Below, piece by piece: positions 1-8,739 of a stretch of DNA of 48,944 nucleotides. The DNA comes from JBJFGR01 sp051892875. GTDB taxonomy: Bacteria; Pseudomonadota; Gammaproteobacteria; Enterobacterales; Succinivibrionaceae. Every line of letters begins with the position of its first letter. Positions within the stretch are counted from its first letter, which is position 1. The stretch covers positions 1 through 48,944 of the forward strand of contig JBJFGR010000085.1 in NCBI GenBank assembly GCA_051892875.1, read 5' to 3'. The position numbers and the translations under genes are program-made. A model generated the notes under the pieces. It was not told the DNA's origin and searched no databases. It worked only from the letters and a program-made list of their open reading frames with translations.

Positions 1-710
1 TAATTCAAATATTATCAATTGTTCAGAGGAAGAAACATTCTTAAGAGGAACAAAAATATTATTTTTGTAATCTTCTTTTGAAATAGTCAGGTCACTATAG
101 CAATAGATAGATTTATGATTAACAACACGTCTAGTAATAGGCTTAGGTAATGAATAAGATCTATGTAATTACTATTTTCAGCATAGGTTAGAATTCTACT
201 TAGAACAGCTTTTTGTGTATCTGTTTGATTTTTGCAAATTTCCCTTAGAAGATTCTTATTATTGATTTGAGAAATCTTAAAATCTTTGTATTTTAGAAGT
301 TTCTAAAAACCTATTGTATAGGCATTAATTGTAGATTGTTCATAATGAGAAGATTTTATTATTTCATTAAAGCAATCTTCAAGAGTTGGTTCTTTTTTGC
401 TTGCCAATACAATACCTTTTGGATCAAAACCTTTGCTAAGCTCTGAGTTATATAAATTAGCCAAGTTCCTCGCATCAGCCAAAGATCTATCCTTTTCAGC
501 ATTATCAGATTTTCTGTTGTATTTGCCTAAACATATAGGACTTTGCTTTTTACCATTAAAGGTATAGTGATATTCAAACTTTATAGAAACAGAATCATCC
601 TTGCAGATATGAAACCTTGCTTTTAATCGCTCTGTTTTGCCATCAGTAATTGATTGATCCTTTTCAGGTTTAAAGGTATCTAAGAACCTTCTAGTTAGAT
701 CAGTTGCCAT
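1..710 (-). pseudogene. Tyrosine recombinase (phage-type integrase), broken and cut by the window edge
   Basis: The intact N-terminal part resembles the arm-binding domain (DUF4102 type) of phage and island integrases: MATDLTRRFLDTF near the start, then a beta-rich stretch with the family-like pattern SLADARNLANLYNSELSKGFDP. I chose the ATG at 710 because AAAGGAAT lies just upstream; an ATG at 737 is also in frame. Translation stops at a TAG at 303-305, but the same frame then continues open as KLLKYKDFKISQINNKNLL and further, so this is a nonsense mutation. Near 146-161 the sensible frame shifts, giving LPKPITRRVVNHKSIYCYSD down to base 1. The catalytic domain would lie outside the window. 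It is probably the remnant of an integrated element. No attachment site or tRNA is visible next to it. Confidence 0.75.
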
Positions 711-1004
711 TTTTATTCCTTTTCCAAATTTTTCCAATTTTCCAACTAAGATAAGAAAAATTAGAAAAGGTATTATTTACTAGTAAAACCTATGCTTTGG
801 TGTATTCTCTATGTATTCTAGAAAAATAAAAAACGGATGTAAAACGCTGGAAACGAATAAAATATATTTGGAAATTATTGAGAAAATTGTGGTAAATAAT
901 CCTATTTTACAAAGGTTTATAAGAAATTAGCGAATTTTTGGGAAATGAAGATGATGTGTTAAATAGAGTTCTATATAAATTAAAATTTTAGCAAGTAATT
1001 GTTT
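711..1004. other. Gene-free stretch between the integrase remnant and lysC
   Basis: This AT-rich DNA has no credible reading frame. It should hold the integrase promoter (reading leftward). I see no tRNA, direct repeat or attachment core that would mark an integration boundary. Confidence 0.5.
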
Positions 1005-1034
1005 AAAAATTCCCCACCCTTATAGGTGGGGAAT
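1005..1034 (-). terminator. Intrinsic terminator of lysC
   Basis: Read on the minus strand, about 30 bases after the lysC stop, ATTCCCCACC and GGTGGGGAAT form a long GC-rich stem with a short TATA-like loop, followed by TTTTT. This is a strong Rho-independent terminator. Confidence 0.85.
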
Positions 1035-1064
1035 AAATTAATCAAAAATTTCAACAATTTTATC

Positions 1065-2441
1065 TTACTTGATAATTTCAGGATTTCCTTCAAGTAACTT
1101 ATGATGTAATTCAGTAATAGCTTTTTCAGCTTGATCTTCATTTACTAAGAAACATAAGTTGTGTGAACTTGCACCATAGCAAATCATACGAATATTTACG
1201 TCTAAGATAGAAGAGAATACTGCTGCACCTGTACCACTAACCTGGCTCATTCCGTTACCAATTAATGCAATCAATGATAAATGTTCATCAATACGTACAC
1301 GGCAGAAAGACTTTAATTCATCAAGTAATTGTTCACTAAGAACTGATTGACCATTTGATTGACTTCCTGTGTAGTCAATAGTTAAAGCAACACTAACTTC
1401 TGATGTGGTAATTAAGTCTACAGAGATACCATATTTAGCAAAAATACTAAAAATGTTAGCTAAGAAACCACAAGCACCAATCATGTTAGGGCTTTGTAAT
1501 GTTAATAAGATTTGGTTTTTACGTAATGCAACAGCTCTGAAAGTTGGTTTAGAATTTGTTTGTGAACGAACCCATGTACCGCCTTGTTCAGGAGACTTTG
1601 AAGAACCTACGAATACAGGAATATTCTTACGAACTGCAGGGAAAATAGTTGCAGGGTGTAAAACTTTAGCACCAAAAGTTGCCATTTCAGCAGCTTCAGA
1701 GAAAGTAATTTCTGGAATAACGTGAGCTTCTTTTACTAATCTTGGATCAGTGGTGTAGATGCCTGGAACGTCAGTCCAAATTTCAATAGCTGAACAATTT
1801 GGAAGAGCTTCACCTAATAATGCAGCTGAGTAGTCTGAACCACCGCGACCTAAAGTTGTAGTCTGTCCAATTGCATTAGAACCAATAAAACCTTGAGTAA
1901 CAACAATGTATTCTTCTGTTAATGGAGCTAATAATTCTTTTGCAGTATTGCTTAATACTTCAATAATTGGAGAAGCTTTACCAAAACGGCTATCTGTACG
2001 CATTACTTGACGTACGTCAAACCACTTAGATTTGTATCCTAAAGAATTTAGTACAACTGTAAATAATTTAGTTGACATTATTTCACCGTAAGATACGATA
2101 CGGTCTGTTAATGCATCATCATGTTCAATTTTTGCATGGTTTGCTAAATCACGGATTTCTTGAAGTAATTTTTCAATTTCTGAAGTAATTTCTGCTGGAC
2201 GACCTAAATCATCTAAGATAGAGAATTCTATAGCAGTTAATTTATTCATTCTATCTTCAATAGAAGCAGAATCAAGATTACCTGAAGCTAATTCTACTAA
2301 TAAATTTGTTACACCAGCACTAGCACTTAGAACTACTAATTTAGTATTTGGATTATTTGTAACAATCTTTGCACAATTGCACATAGCTGGGTAATTAGCA
2401 ACGCTAGTACCACCAAACTTGGCAACACAAACTTGGCTCAT
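1065..2441 (-). CDS. lysC: Aspartate kinase, lysine-sensitive type (aspartokinase III)
   Basis: It phosphorylates L-aspartate, the first step towards lysine, threonine, methionine and diaminopimelate. The 458 residues match the roughly 450 of monofunctional AK III. The N-terminal kinase motif VAKFGGTSVANY (about residues 6-17) and the TTLGRGGSDYSAALLG stretch (about 195-210) are typical. The C-terminal third has the ACT regulatory region (LTLQSPNMIGACGFLANIF onward), with no homoserine dehydrogenase fused to it. The gene stands alone behind a lysine riboswitch and its own promoter, and ends at a strong terminator. Lysine control of transcript elongation is therefore expected, plus feedback on the enzyme through the ACT region (known for the family). 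Confidence 0.95.
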   Translation of the reverse strand: MSQVCVAKFGGTSVANYPAMCNCAKIVTNNPNTKLVVLSASAGVTNLLVELASGNLDSASIEDRMNKLTAIEFSILDDLGRPAEITSEIEKLLQEIRDLANHAKIEHDDALTDRIVSYGEIMSTKLFTVVLNSLGYKSKWFDVRQVMRTDSRFGKASPIIEVLSNTAKELLAPLTEEYIVVTQGFIGSNAIGQTTTLGRGGSDYSAALLGEALPNCSAIEIWTDVPGIYTTDPRLVKEAHVIPEITFSEAAEMATFGAKVLHPATIFPAVRKNIPVFVGSSKSPEQGGTWVRSQTNSKPTFRAVALRKNQILLTLQSPNMIGACGFLANIFSIFAKYGISVDLITTSEVSVALTIDYTGSQSNGQSVLSEQLLDELKSFCRVRIDEHLSLIALIGNGMSQVSGTGAAVFSSILDVNIRMICYGASSHNLCFLVNEDQAEKAITELHHKLLEGNPEIIK

Positions 2442-2502
2442 AGTGAACTCCTATAAATTAATTATGAGAAAAAATGGGTTTGAGTTACCTAAGGAAAAGT
2501 AA

Positions 2503-2533
2503 AATAAAGGCGGGGGTAAAATAACAAACCGCC
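2503..2533 (-). terminator. Expression-platform terminator of the lysine riboswitch
   Basis: On the minus strand, directly after the 3' side of aptamer helix P1 (CTTCTGG), GGCGG pairs with CCGCC across an AT-rich loop, followed by TTTATTTTA. The hairpin begins where P1 ends and lies between the aptamer and lysC. This suits a switch in which lysine binding causes early termination. Confidence 0.8.
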
Positions 2534-2697
2534 AGAAGCACTTCACCTTAAGTGTGACAGCCTGAAGGATTCAGCCTCCATAGCCGACAGTTATACTTAA
2601 TGCTATCGTACCACTGCCTCGGCTCTTCATTCCTTCTCCATACAGCGTATTAAGCATTTAACTAATATGGATATCTAAGAAGAGCGCCTCTTCTGGG
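2532..2697 (-). promoter_or_regulatory. Lysine riboswitch (L-box) upstream of lysC
   Basis: Read on the minus strand, the segment matches the conserved core of the E. coli lysC leader: CCAGAAGAGGCGC at the 5' end, GAGCCGAGG, CTGTCGGCTA, GGAGGCTGAATCC and GGCTGTCAC in the same order, closed by GAAGTGCTTCTGG. The first CCAGAAG pairs with the last CTTCTGG to form P1. High lysine should stabilise the aptamer and favour the following terminator. This assignment rests on motif order and pairing; no covariance-model search was run. Confidence 0.95.
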
Positions 2698-2715
2698 TTA
2701 AAAGAATTGTGCAAA

Positions 2716-2744
2716 AAAATACTATGTTTAGTGATAAAAGTCAA
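2716..2744 (-). promoter_or_regulatory. Predicted sigma-70 promoter of the lysC leader
   Basis: On the minus strand, TTGACT (2744-2739) and TATTTT (2721-2716) are separated by 17 bases. The expected start falls just upstream of the riboswitch aptamer, so the leader would be transcribed whole. Confidence 0.65.
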
Positions 2745-2757
2745 ATATTTTTTATAT

Positions 2758-4089
2758 TTATTTACGGATATCTCTAAATAAAATCTTTGACATTCTTTGA
2801 TAATTATAGTGTTCTCGCTTCTTTTGAGGTAAATCTTCAATAGTTCCAGGCACAAATCCTTTTTCAAGGAAAAAGTGAGCAGATTTTGTGGTAAGAACAA
2901 ATAATTTAGTAATACCTTTTGCGGAAGCTATCTCTTCAACTTTGTTAATTAAAATATTACCTCTATTTGAACCTCTATATTTAGGGTGAATAGCAACACA
3001 AGCCAGTTCTGCTTTATGTTCATCTTCATAACAGTATATTGCAGCAGAAGCTATAACCATGCCATCACGTTTGATAACAACGTAATGATCTATTTCCATT
3101 TCTAATTGTTCTCGAGGACGATGTACAAGGATACCTTCTAATTCTAATGGTCTTATTAATTCCATTAGTGATGGGATATCATTAATGGTTGCTTGACTTA
3201 CTTGTTCTGAACTTTGTCTTACAATTTGAGTACCAATACCGTCTCTTGTGAATAATTCTTGAATAATTGAACCACTTTGTTCATGAGACACTAAGTGGCA
3301 ACGTTCAACGCCACCAGCACAAGAAGATATAGCAGCTTTTAAATAGCGACAAGTACTATTGTGTATTTCTTCATCAATTTTGTTTAAATATTCAATAGCT
3401 TCACTAGGGAATAGTTCTGCAACCACATCTCCATTTGAATCAGTAATTAATTCATCATTAGAACAGAAAGTTATAAGTTTGTCAGCTTTTATAGCAATGG
3501 CAACTTGTGCAGCAACATCTTCACTATTTACACTGAATGACTCTCCTGTTACTGAGTATCCTACTGGTGATATTAAAACAATTGAATTATTAGATAATTC
3601 CCTAATTATATTTTCTGAGTCTATTCTTCTAACTAAACCGCTGTGAATGTAGTCAACACCATCAACGACGCCTATAGGTTTTGCGGTAACAAAGTTTCCT
3701 GTAACTACGTTTAGTCTGCTACCTTGCATTGGGGTGTTTACTAAACCCATCGATAGTTTTGCAGTAAGATCTATTTGCATTAAACCACAAACACGTTTGA
3801 TTATATCAAATGTGTTATCGTCTGCTATTCTTATGCGTTTATAGAATTTTGTTTCTTGTTTTTGGTGAATCAATTCACTGTCTATTTGTTCTCTTGCTCC
3901 AAAAACTAATACTAATTTAATACCTAAGCTTTGAAGTAGTGCAATATCGCTAATGATGTCATCAAAGTACATACTTTCAACGGTTGCACCAGGTAACATA
4001 ATTACAAATGTAGAACCACGATGGTGTTTTAAATAAGGTCCGCTATGTCTAAAAGCTTCTACTAAAGCAGTATCTGTATTTCTGATCAT
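2758..4089 (-). CDS. argA: Amino-acid N-acetyltransferase (N-acetylglutamate synthase)
   Basis: It makes N-acetylglutamate from glutamate and acetyl-CoA, the first step of arginine synthesis. The N-terminal two thirds is an amino-acid-kinase-like domain (FVIMLPGATVES, LGIKLVLVFGAREQID). The C-terminal 150 residues are a GNAT acetyltransferase, with the acetyl-CoA loop region ACVAIHPKYRGSNRGNILI. I chose the ATG at 4089 (MIRNTDTALVEAFRHSG) because it lines up with E. coli ArgA and gives 443 residues, the same length. An in-frame ATG at 4104 has no better ribosome site. The gene lies upstream of the lysC promoter on the same strand, with no terminator seen between them, so some read-through is possible. 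The kinase-like domain is presumably where arginine inhibits. Confidence 0.92.
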   Translation of the reverse strand: MIRNTDTALVEAFRHSGPYLKHHRGSTFVIMLPGATVESMYFDDIISDIALLQSLGIKLVLVFGAREQIDSELIHQKQETKFYKRIRIADDNTFDIIKRVCGLMQIDLTAKLSMGLVNTPMQGSRLNVVTGNFVTAKPIGVVDGVDYIHSGLVRRIDSENIIRELSNNSIVLISPVGYSVTGESFSVNSEDVAAQVAIAIKADKLITFCSNDELITDSNGDVVAELFPSEAIEYLNKIDEEIHNSTCRYLKAAISSCAGGVERCHLVSHEQSGSIIQELFTRDGIGTQIVRQSSEQVSQATINDIPSLMELIRPLELEGILVHRPREQLEMEIDHYVVIKRDGMVIASAAIYCYEDEHKAELACVAIHPKYRGSNRGNILINKVEEIASAKGITKLFVLTTKSAHFFLEKGFVPGTIEDLPQKKREHYNYQRMSKILFRDIRK

Positions 4090-4209
4090 TTTTACTACCA
4101 ACATCAGTCGAAATAAATATAGTTAAAAGGATAACTTGTTAATTGGGATATAATACATGAAAAATATTGAAGTGTATCAAATTTTTTTATTTTTAGATAT
4201 ATATTATTT

Positions 4210-4244
4210 AATTTAAAAATTAAAGCCACTAAAAAGTGGCTTTA
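4210..4244 (-). terminator. Terminator after maoP
   Basis: On the minus strand TAAAGCCACT pairs with AGTGGCTTTA across TTTT, followed by ATTTTTAAAT. The hairpin sits about 40 bases after the maoP stop. Confidence 0.75.
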
Positions 4245-4283
4245 TGAAGTAGTGTTTAAACATGAATAATAAAATATAGAATA

Positions 4284-4616
4284 TTAATCTATTGAATCGT
4301 CTGATGAATCATATGAACCGTCTTCATCATCACCTGTTGTTGTCAAGTTATGAGTTTTCTTAGGACTGATTTCATGCAAATACTTTTTAAATACTTTTGC
4401 ATAAATACTTGTAGGAACATTAGTGTTTTTAATTTGTTCTAAGAATTCTTTTTCAGTTTTATCAGAAGGCTTACATTCTTCTTTATATATAGCCATCATG
4501 ATAGTACCACATTCTTCTAAAAGAGTAGATTCTTTAATAGAAAAACGACCACTACGACGAATACCACGAGGGAAATGAACAAAATCATTAAATGGTTTAT
4601 CTGATTTAAAACTCAT
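4284..4616 (-). CDS. maoP: MaoP/YifE family protein (DUF413)
   Basis: The 110-residue protein carries the family core near its N terminus: FPRGIRRSGRFSIKES at about residues 15-30, matching the YPRGFSRHGDFTIKEA stretch of E. coli MaoP (YifE). The tail is acidic and Ser/Asp-rich (DDEDGSYDSSDDS), as in the E. coli protein. In E. coli MaoP acts with a DNA site in organising the Ori macrodomain of the chromosome; whether it does so here is inference. It is monocistronic, with a terminator downstream and a long AT-rich upstream region shared with the divergent glnS. Confidence 0.85.
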   Translation of the reverse strand: MSFKSDKPFNDFVHFPRGIRRSGRFSIKESTLLEECGTIMMAIYKEECKPSDKTEKEFLEQIKNTNVPTSIYAKVFKKYLHEISPKKTHNLTTTGDDEDGSYDSSDDSID

Positions 4617-4774
4617 AAACTAGCTCTCTTTATTAACTTTTTAGATATTTTTTCTAAATGAGTGATTATGCAATAAAAATATTATTTTTACAACAAGAAT
4701 ATTATATTAAAATAGTATTTTTTGTACACAAAAATTGATTATTATTCTGAACATCTCGATATTGCTCAAAAAAT

Positions 4775-4804
4775 TTGTGTTTTACAATCTCTGTGTTATA
4801 TAAT
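4775..4804 (+). promoter_or_regulatory. Predicted glnS promoter
   Basis: A perfect TATAAT (4799-4804) follows TTGTGT (4775-4780) with an 18-base spacer, about 50 bases before the glnS start. The -35 match is partial (3 of 6). Confidence 0.5.
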
Positions 4805-4852
4805 CAACTAAATTGATTAGAATTTTTGATATTATTACTATAGAGGTGTGGC

Positions 4853-6520
4853 ATGGTTGATGAAATAAATCGATCCACAAATTTTATTACACAAATTATA
4901 GATGAAGATTTAGAAAACAAAAAATACACAAGGATCGTTACAAGATTTCCACCAGAACCAAATGGTTATTTACACATTGGTCATGCAAAGTCTATTTGTT
5001 TAAATTTCGGTATAGCAAGAGATTATAAAGGTCTATGTAATTTAAGATTTGATGATACTAATCCTTCAAAAGAAGATGTTGAGTATGTTGATTCAATTAA
5101 GCAAGATGTTGAATGGTTAGGTTTTCACTGGAATGGCGAACCTAAATACTCTTCAAATTATTTTGATAAGTTATATGGATTTGCTATTGAACTTATAAAT
5201 AAAGGTTTGGCATATGTTGATGAATTATCACCTGATGAGATTCGTGAATATAGAGGAACCTTAACAGAACCGGGGAAGAATAGTCCATACAGAGATAGAA
5301 CTCCTGAAGAAAATTTATCTTTATTTGAAAAGATGAAGAATGGTGAGTTTCAAGAAGGAAAAGCTTGTTTAAGAGCAAAAATTGATATGGCTTCTCCTTT
5401 TATGTGCATGAGAGATCCTGTAATTTATCGTATAAAATTTGCTACACACCATCAGACAGGTGATAAATGGTGCATTTATCCAATGTATGATTTTACTCAT
5501 TGTATATCTGATGCATTAGAAGGAATAACCCATTCTATTTGTACTTTAGAATTCCAAGATAATAGAAGATTATACGACTGGGTTTTAGATCATATAACAA
5601 TTGATGCCCATCCTCATCAATATGAATTTAGCCGTTTAAATTTAGAATATGCCATAACATCTAAGAGAAAATTGAACTTATTAGTTTCAGAAGGATACGT
5701 TGATGGTTGGGATGATCCTAGAATGACAACTATTTCAGGTTTAAGAAGAAGAGGATATACTCCAGCTTCTATAAGAGAATTTTGTCGTCGTATAGGAGTT
5801 ACTAAGCAAGATAATACAGTTGAGATGATATCTCTAGAAGCTTGTATTAGAGAAGATTTAAATGAAAATGCACAGAGAAGAATGGCTGTTTTAAATCCAC
5901 TAAAGCTAGTTATTGAAAATTATCCAGACGACAAAGTTGAAATGGTTGAAGCTCAAAACCATCCATTAAGACCAGAGTTAGGAAATAGACAAATACCTTT
6001 TACAAAAGAAATTCTTATTGAAGCTGAGGATTTTAGAGAAGAAGCTAATAAGAAGTTTAAGAGACTTGTATTAGGAAAAGAAGTTCGTTTGCGTTACGGT
6101 TATGTTGTAAAAGCTGAACGTTGTGATAAAGATGAACAAGGTAATGTGACCTGTGTATATTGTTCATATATACCTGAGTCATTAGGTTGCGATGTTGAAG
6201 GTCATAAGCCAAAAGGTGTTATTCATTGGGTTAGTGCTACACATCATTCAAATGCTGAAGTAAGATTATATAAGTGTTTATTTAATGTACCAAATCCAGG
6301 ATCTGCGGAGGATTTTTTATCAACAATTAATAAAGAATCTCTTACAATTGTTGAAAATGCATGTGTAGAACCTTCATTAGGAGAAGCAAATATCGGTGAT
6401 TCTTTCCAATTTGAAAGAACTGGTTATTTTTGTGTAGATAATAAATTATCAACATCTGAAAAGAAAGTGTTTAATTTAACAGTAGCTTTGAAAGAAGATT
6501 CTTCCAAAGCGACAGCATAA
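4853..6520 (+). CDS. glnS: Glutamine--tRNA ligase
   Basis: It charges tRNA-Gln with glutamine in the cytoplasm. The protein has 555 residues, as expected for the family (E. coli 554). The class I HIGH motif is in PPEPNGYLHIGHAKS (about residues 33-47). The KMSKS-like signature is SKRKLNLL (about 270-277), preceded by Thr where E. coli GlnRS has Met. The segment SGLRRRGYTPASIREFCRRIG is nearly identical to E. coli. The C-terminal two-lobed anticodon-binding beta-barrel region is complete. GAGGTG lies just before the ATG. The next gene follows closely and is probably co-transcribed. Confidence 0.97.
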   Translation: MVDEINRSTNFITQIIDEDLENKKYTRIVTRFPPEPNGYLHIGHAKSICLNFGIARDYKGLCNLRFDDTNPSKEDVEYVDSIKQDVEWLGFHWNGEPKYSSNYFDKLYGFAIELINKGLAYVDELSPDEIREYRGTLTEPGKNSPYRDRTPEENLSLFEKMKNGEFQEGKACLRAKIDMASPFMCMRDPVIYRIKFATHHQTGDKWCIYPMYDFTHCISDALEGITHSICTLEFQDNRRLYDWVLDHITIDAHPHQYEFSRLNLEYAITSKRKLNLLVSEGYVDGWDDPRMTTISGLRRRGYTPASIREFCRRIGVTKQDNTVEMISLEACIREDLNENAQRRMAVLNPLKLVIENYPDDKVEMVEAQNHPLRPELGNRQIPFTKEILIEAEDFREEANKKFKRLVLGKEVRLRYGYVVKAERCDKDEQGNVTCVYCSYIPESLGCDVEGHKPKGVIHWVSATHHSNAEVRLYKCLFNVPNPGSAEDFLSTINKESLTIVENACVEPSLGEANIGDSFQFERTGYFCVDNKLSTSEKKVFNLTVALKEDSSKATA

Positions 6521-6532
6521 TTGAGGATATGT

Positions 6533-7003
6533 ATGAGTAACGAAGAATTTTATGATGAAGAATTAAGTGTGGAAGATGCTGATGCAACTTATGAATCAGA
6601 TAAGGATGGATTTGAATTAGAATTAAAGCATCGTGCACCTAAAGGAGATGTGTTTTTGCAGATATTCCCAAGAACACGTAATTGGCTTCATAATGGTGTT
6701 CATCCTGAAGAAATTATACGAGAAGATCGTGAAGAAAATATGTTTTCTTTTGTTAAAAGAATAAAAGATCCTAATTTTGATGTAGAAGATGGTATTCGTT
6801 ATATTAGATTCAGATGTAATGTTGTTTTAGGAGAATTAGAAATTGAAATGAGTTTTACTCATATCGAAATAGCATATGTAAATGCTAATGGTGAATTAGA
6901 AGAATTTATTCCATTAGAAGAAGGTGCTAGTGAGTGTAACGATGTTAAAAATGTATGTCAGTTAGTAATCAATAATTTGGCAGCTTATTTAAGTAAATCA
7001 TAA
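6533..7003 (+). CDS. Small acidic protein of unknown function, downstream of glnS
   Basis: I do not recognise this 156-residue protein. I start it at the ATG at 6533, preceded by TTGAGGATATGT with GAGG about 6 bases upstream; a TTG at 6521 is also in frame but has no ribosome site. The first 25 residues are very acidic and probably disordered (EEFYDEELSVEDADATYE). A compact domain follows, with FLQIFPRTRNWLHNGVHPEE and a repeated beta-strand pattern (IRYIRFRCNVVLGELEIEMSF). There is no signal peptide, membrane segment or obvious catalytic motif. It follows glnS within 15 bases and a terminator follows it, so glnS and this gene likely form an operon. Confidence 0.75.
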   Translation: MSNEEFYDEELSVEDADATYESDKDGFELELKHRAPKGDVFLQIFPRTRNWLHNGVHPEEIIREDREENMFSFVKRIKDPNFDVEDGIRYIRFRCNVVLGELEIEMSFTHIEIAYVNANGELEEFIPLEEGASECNDVKNVCQLVINNLAAYLSKS

Positions 7004-7021
7004 TTTTTAAATATAATTAAG

Positions 7022-7049
7022 GGTAATTTTGAAAAAAATTACCTTTTTT
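7022..7049 (+). terminator. Terminator of the glnS operon
   Basis: GGTAATTTT and AAAATTACC pair across a GAAA tetraloop, followed by a T run. Confidence 0.85.
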
Positions 7050-7140
7050 ATTATAGTATGTCTATAATAATCATAAGATTTTTATAGAATATACAGATAA
7101 ATTCTATAAAAGGGATATGAATATAAACCAAGGAATGAAT

Positions 7141-7557
7141 ATGAAAAAAATAAGTTCAATGTTATTCGGACTTAGTCTGTTTTTAGGTTCTTTTTCTTTA
7201 GCAAATGCTGAAGTTAGTTCAGATGTGATGGATGTTATTAACAAAGGTAATTTAAATAATATTCAGCATAAAGCTATTGTTCAGTACGCTGAAAGTTTAG
7301 TAAGTATCTTAAATGTTGATACAAATAACAGAGATGCAATTATAGCTGTAAATAAAGAATTTATGAATGCTCAACAGTGTTTAGCAGAAGTTTATGGTAT
7401 TGACCAGCAACCTAATATGATGCGAGTTAGCCGTAACGTATATCGTAAGACTTTTGCACAAACTGATGATTTAAAGAAATATCATGAATTTTTAGGACAA
7501 GCTCAGCAAGAGGGTGATCTTGCAATTCCTAGTCCTGCAAAAGCTTGTAAAAAGTAA
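7141..7557 (+). CDS. Small exported protein of unknown function
   Basis: The product has 138 residues. The ATG at 7141 is favoured because AAGGA ends about 7 bases upstream and it starts a clean signal peptide: MKK, a hydrophobic core (MLFGLSLFLGSFSL), and a signal peptidase I site after ANA. ATGs at 7117 and 7135 are in frame but fit less well. The mature part is helical, with two cysteines (QQCLAEVYG, and KACKK at the end) that could form a disulfide in the periplasm. It has its own terminator and no operon partner. I do not recognise the family. Confidence 0.75.
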   Translation: MKKISSMLFGLSLFLGSFSLANAEVSSDVMDVINKGNLNNIQHKAIVQYAESLVSILNVDTNNRDAIIAVNKEFMNAQQCLAEVYGIDQQPNMMRVSRNVYRKTFAQTDDLKKYHEFLGQAQQEGDLAIPSPAKACKK

Positions 7558-7582
7558 TTATTAGGCGATTTTTTAGAATTAT

Positions 7583-7608
7583 TGAGGTCTTTTGACCTCA
7601 TATTTTTT
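7583..7608 (+). terminator. Terminator after the small exported protein
   Basis: TGAGGTC and GACCTCA pair across TTTT, followed by TATTTTTT. Confidence 0.85.
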
Positions 7609-7740
7609 ATGAATTTTGCATAATATTCACATCAATTTTTGATTAGATAGTCATTCTAGTGTATAATTTCAAAGTTTATAATGATTGGTTAGAGACCAAA
7701 TCCAGATGCAATTCATTTAATTTAGGCAGGTTCAAATAAT

Positions 7741-8688
7741 ATGAGTAATGCTTTAACACAGACAGAATATAATTTTGCAGGTCAAAAAAGTGTTTATCAC
7801 GGAAAAGTACGTGATGTTTACAATATTAACGATGAAAAGTTAGTTATGGTAGCAACAGACAGAATTTCTGCATTTGATGTAATTCTTCCTGAGGGGATTC
7901 CTTATAAGGGGCAGGTTTTAAACCAAATTGCAGCTAAGTTTTTAGATGCTACAACTGATATCTGTCCTAATTGGAAATTAGCAACACCTGATCCAATGGT
8001 AACAGTTGGTGTTATGTGTAAAGGTTTTCCTGTAGAAATGATTGTTCGTGGTTATTTATGTGGTAGTGCTTGGCGCGCATATAAATCAGGTGTTCGCGAA
8101 ATTTGTGGAGTGAAGATTCCTGATGGAATGAAAGAGAATCAGAAATTCCCAGAACCAATTGTTACACCTACAACTAAGGCTGAATTAGGTCTTCATGATG
8201 AAGATATTTCAAAAGAAGATATTCTAAAGAAATGTTTAGCAACTCCAGAAGAATATGAAATTCTTGAAAAATATACTTTAGCTTTATTTAAGCGTGGTAC
8301 TGAAATAGCGGAAAAGAGAGGATTAATTCTAGTAGATACTAAGTATGAATTTGGTACTCACGATGGAAAGATTTACTTAATGGATGAAATTCATACTCCT
8401 GATTCTAGTCGTTATTTCTATAAAGATACTTATCAAGAATTATTTGAAAAGGGATTGCCACAAAAGCAACTTTCAAAAGAATTTGTTCGTGAATGGTTAA
8501 TGGAAAATGGTTTCCAGGGTAAAGAAGGTCAAAAGGTACCTGAAATGACTCCAGAAATTGTAAATTCAATCTCAGAACGTTATTTAGAACTTTATGAAAA
8601 TATTACTGGTGAGAAGTTTGTAAAAGCTGATGTTGCCGATGTTTCTTCAAGAATTGAAAAGAATGTTTCTGAATATTTAAATAAGTAA
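7741..8688 (+). CDS. purC: Phosphoribosylaminoimidazole-succinocarboxamide synthase (SAICAR synthetase)
   Basis: It joins aspartate to CAIR with ATP in de novo purine synthesis. The glycine-rich ATP-binding start GKVRDVYNINDEKLVMVATDRISAFDV (split here at about residues 20 and 40) and the substrate motifs VEMIVRGYLCGSAWRAY and LMDEIHTPDSSRYF are all present. At 315 residues it belongs to the longer SAICAR synthetase group rather than the roughly 237-residue E. coli type. It lies directly upstream of bamC. In E. coli purC and bamC are also neighbours, which supports both assignments. No purine-repressor palindrome was recognised upstream. Confidence 0.96.
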   Translation: MSNALTQTEYNFAGQKSVYHGKVRDVYNINDEKLVMVATDRISAFDVILPEGIPYKGQVLNQIAAKFLDATTDICPNWKLATPDPMVTVGVMCKGFPVEMIVRGYLCGSAWRAYKSGVREICGVKIPDGMKENQKFPEPIVTPTTKAELGLHDEDISKEDILKKCLATPEEYEILEKYTLALFKRGTEIAEKRGLILVDTKYEFGTHDGKIYLMDEIHTPDSSRYFYKDTYQELFEKGLPQKQLSKEFVREWLMENGFQGKEGQKVPEMTPEIVNSISERYLELYENITGEKFVKADVADVSSRIEKNVSEYLNK

Positions 8689-8695
8689 TAGCTCT

Positions 8696-8725
8696 AAGTG
8701 GTCATTTTAAAGTGACCACTTTTTT
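8696..8725 (+). terminator. Hairpin terminator between purC and bamC
   Basis: AAGTGGTCA pairs with TGACCACTT across a 7-8 base loop, followed by a T run. It lies only 15 bases before the bamC start. Either bamC has a promoter outside purC's 3' end, or termination is partial. Confidence 0.75.
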
Positions 8726-8739
8726 AGTAAAGGTGTAAC

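Noticed and set aside
1405..1725. 106-codon plus-strand frame inside lysC
   Set aside because: It is antisense to a well-conserved lysC segment, with no start signal. It is a shadow frame.
2658..2900. 80-codon minus-strand frame overlapping the riboswitch promoter and the argA end
   Set aside because: It overlaps argA in another frame and runs into the lysine riboswitch. No known family.
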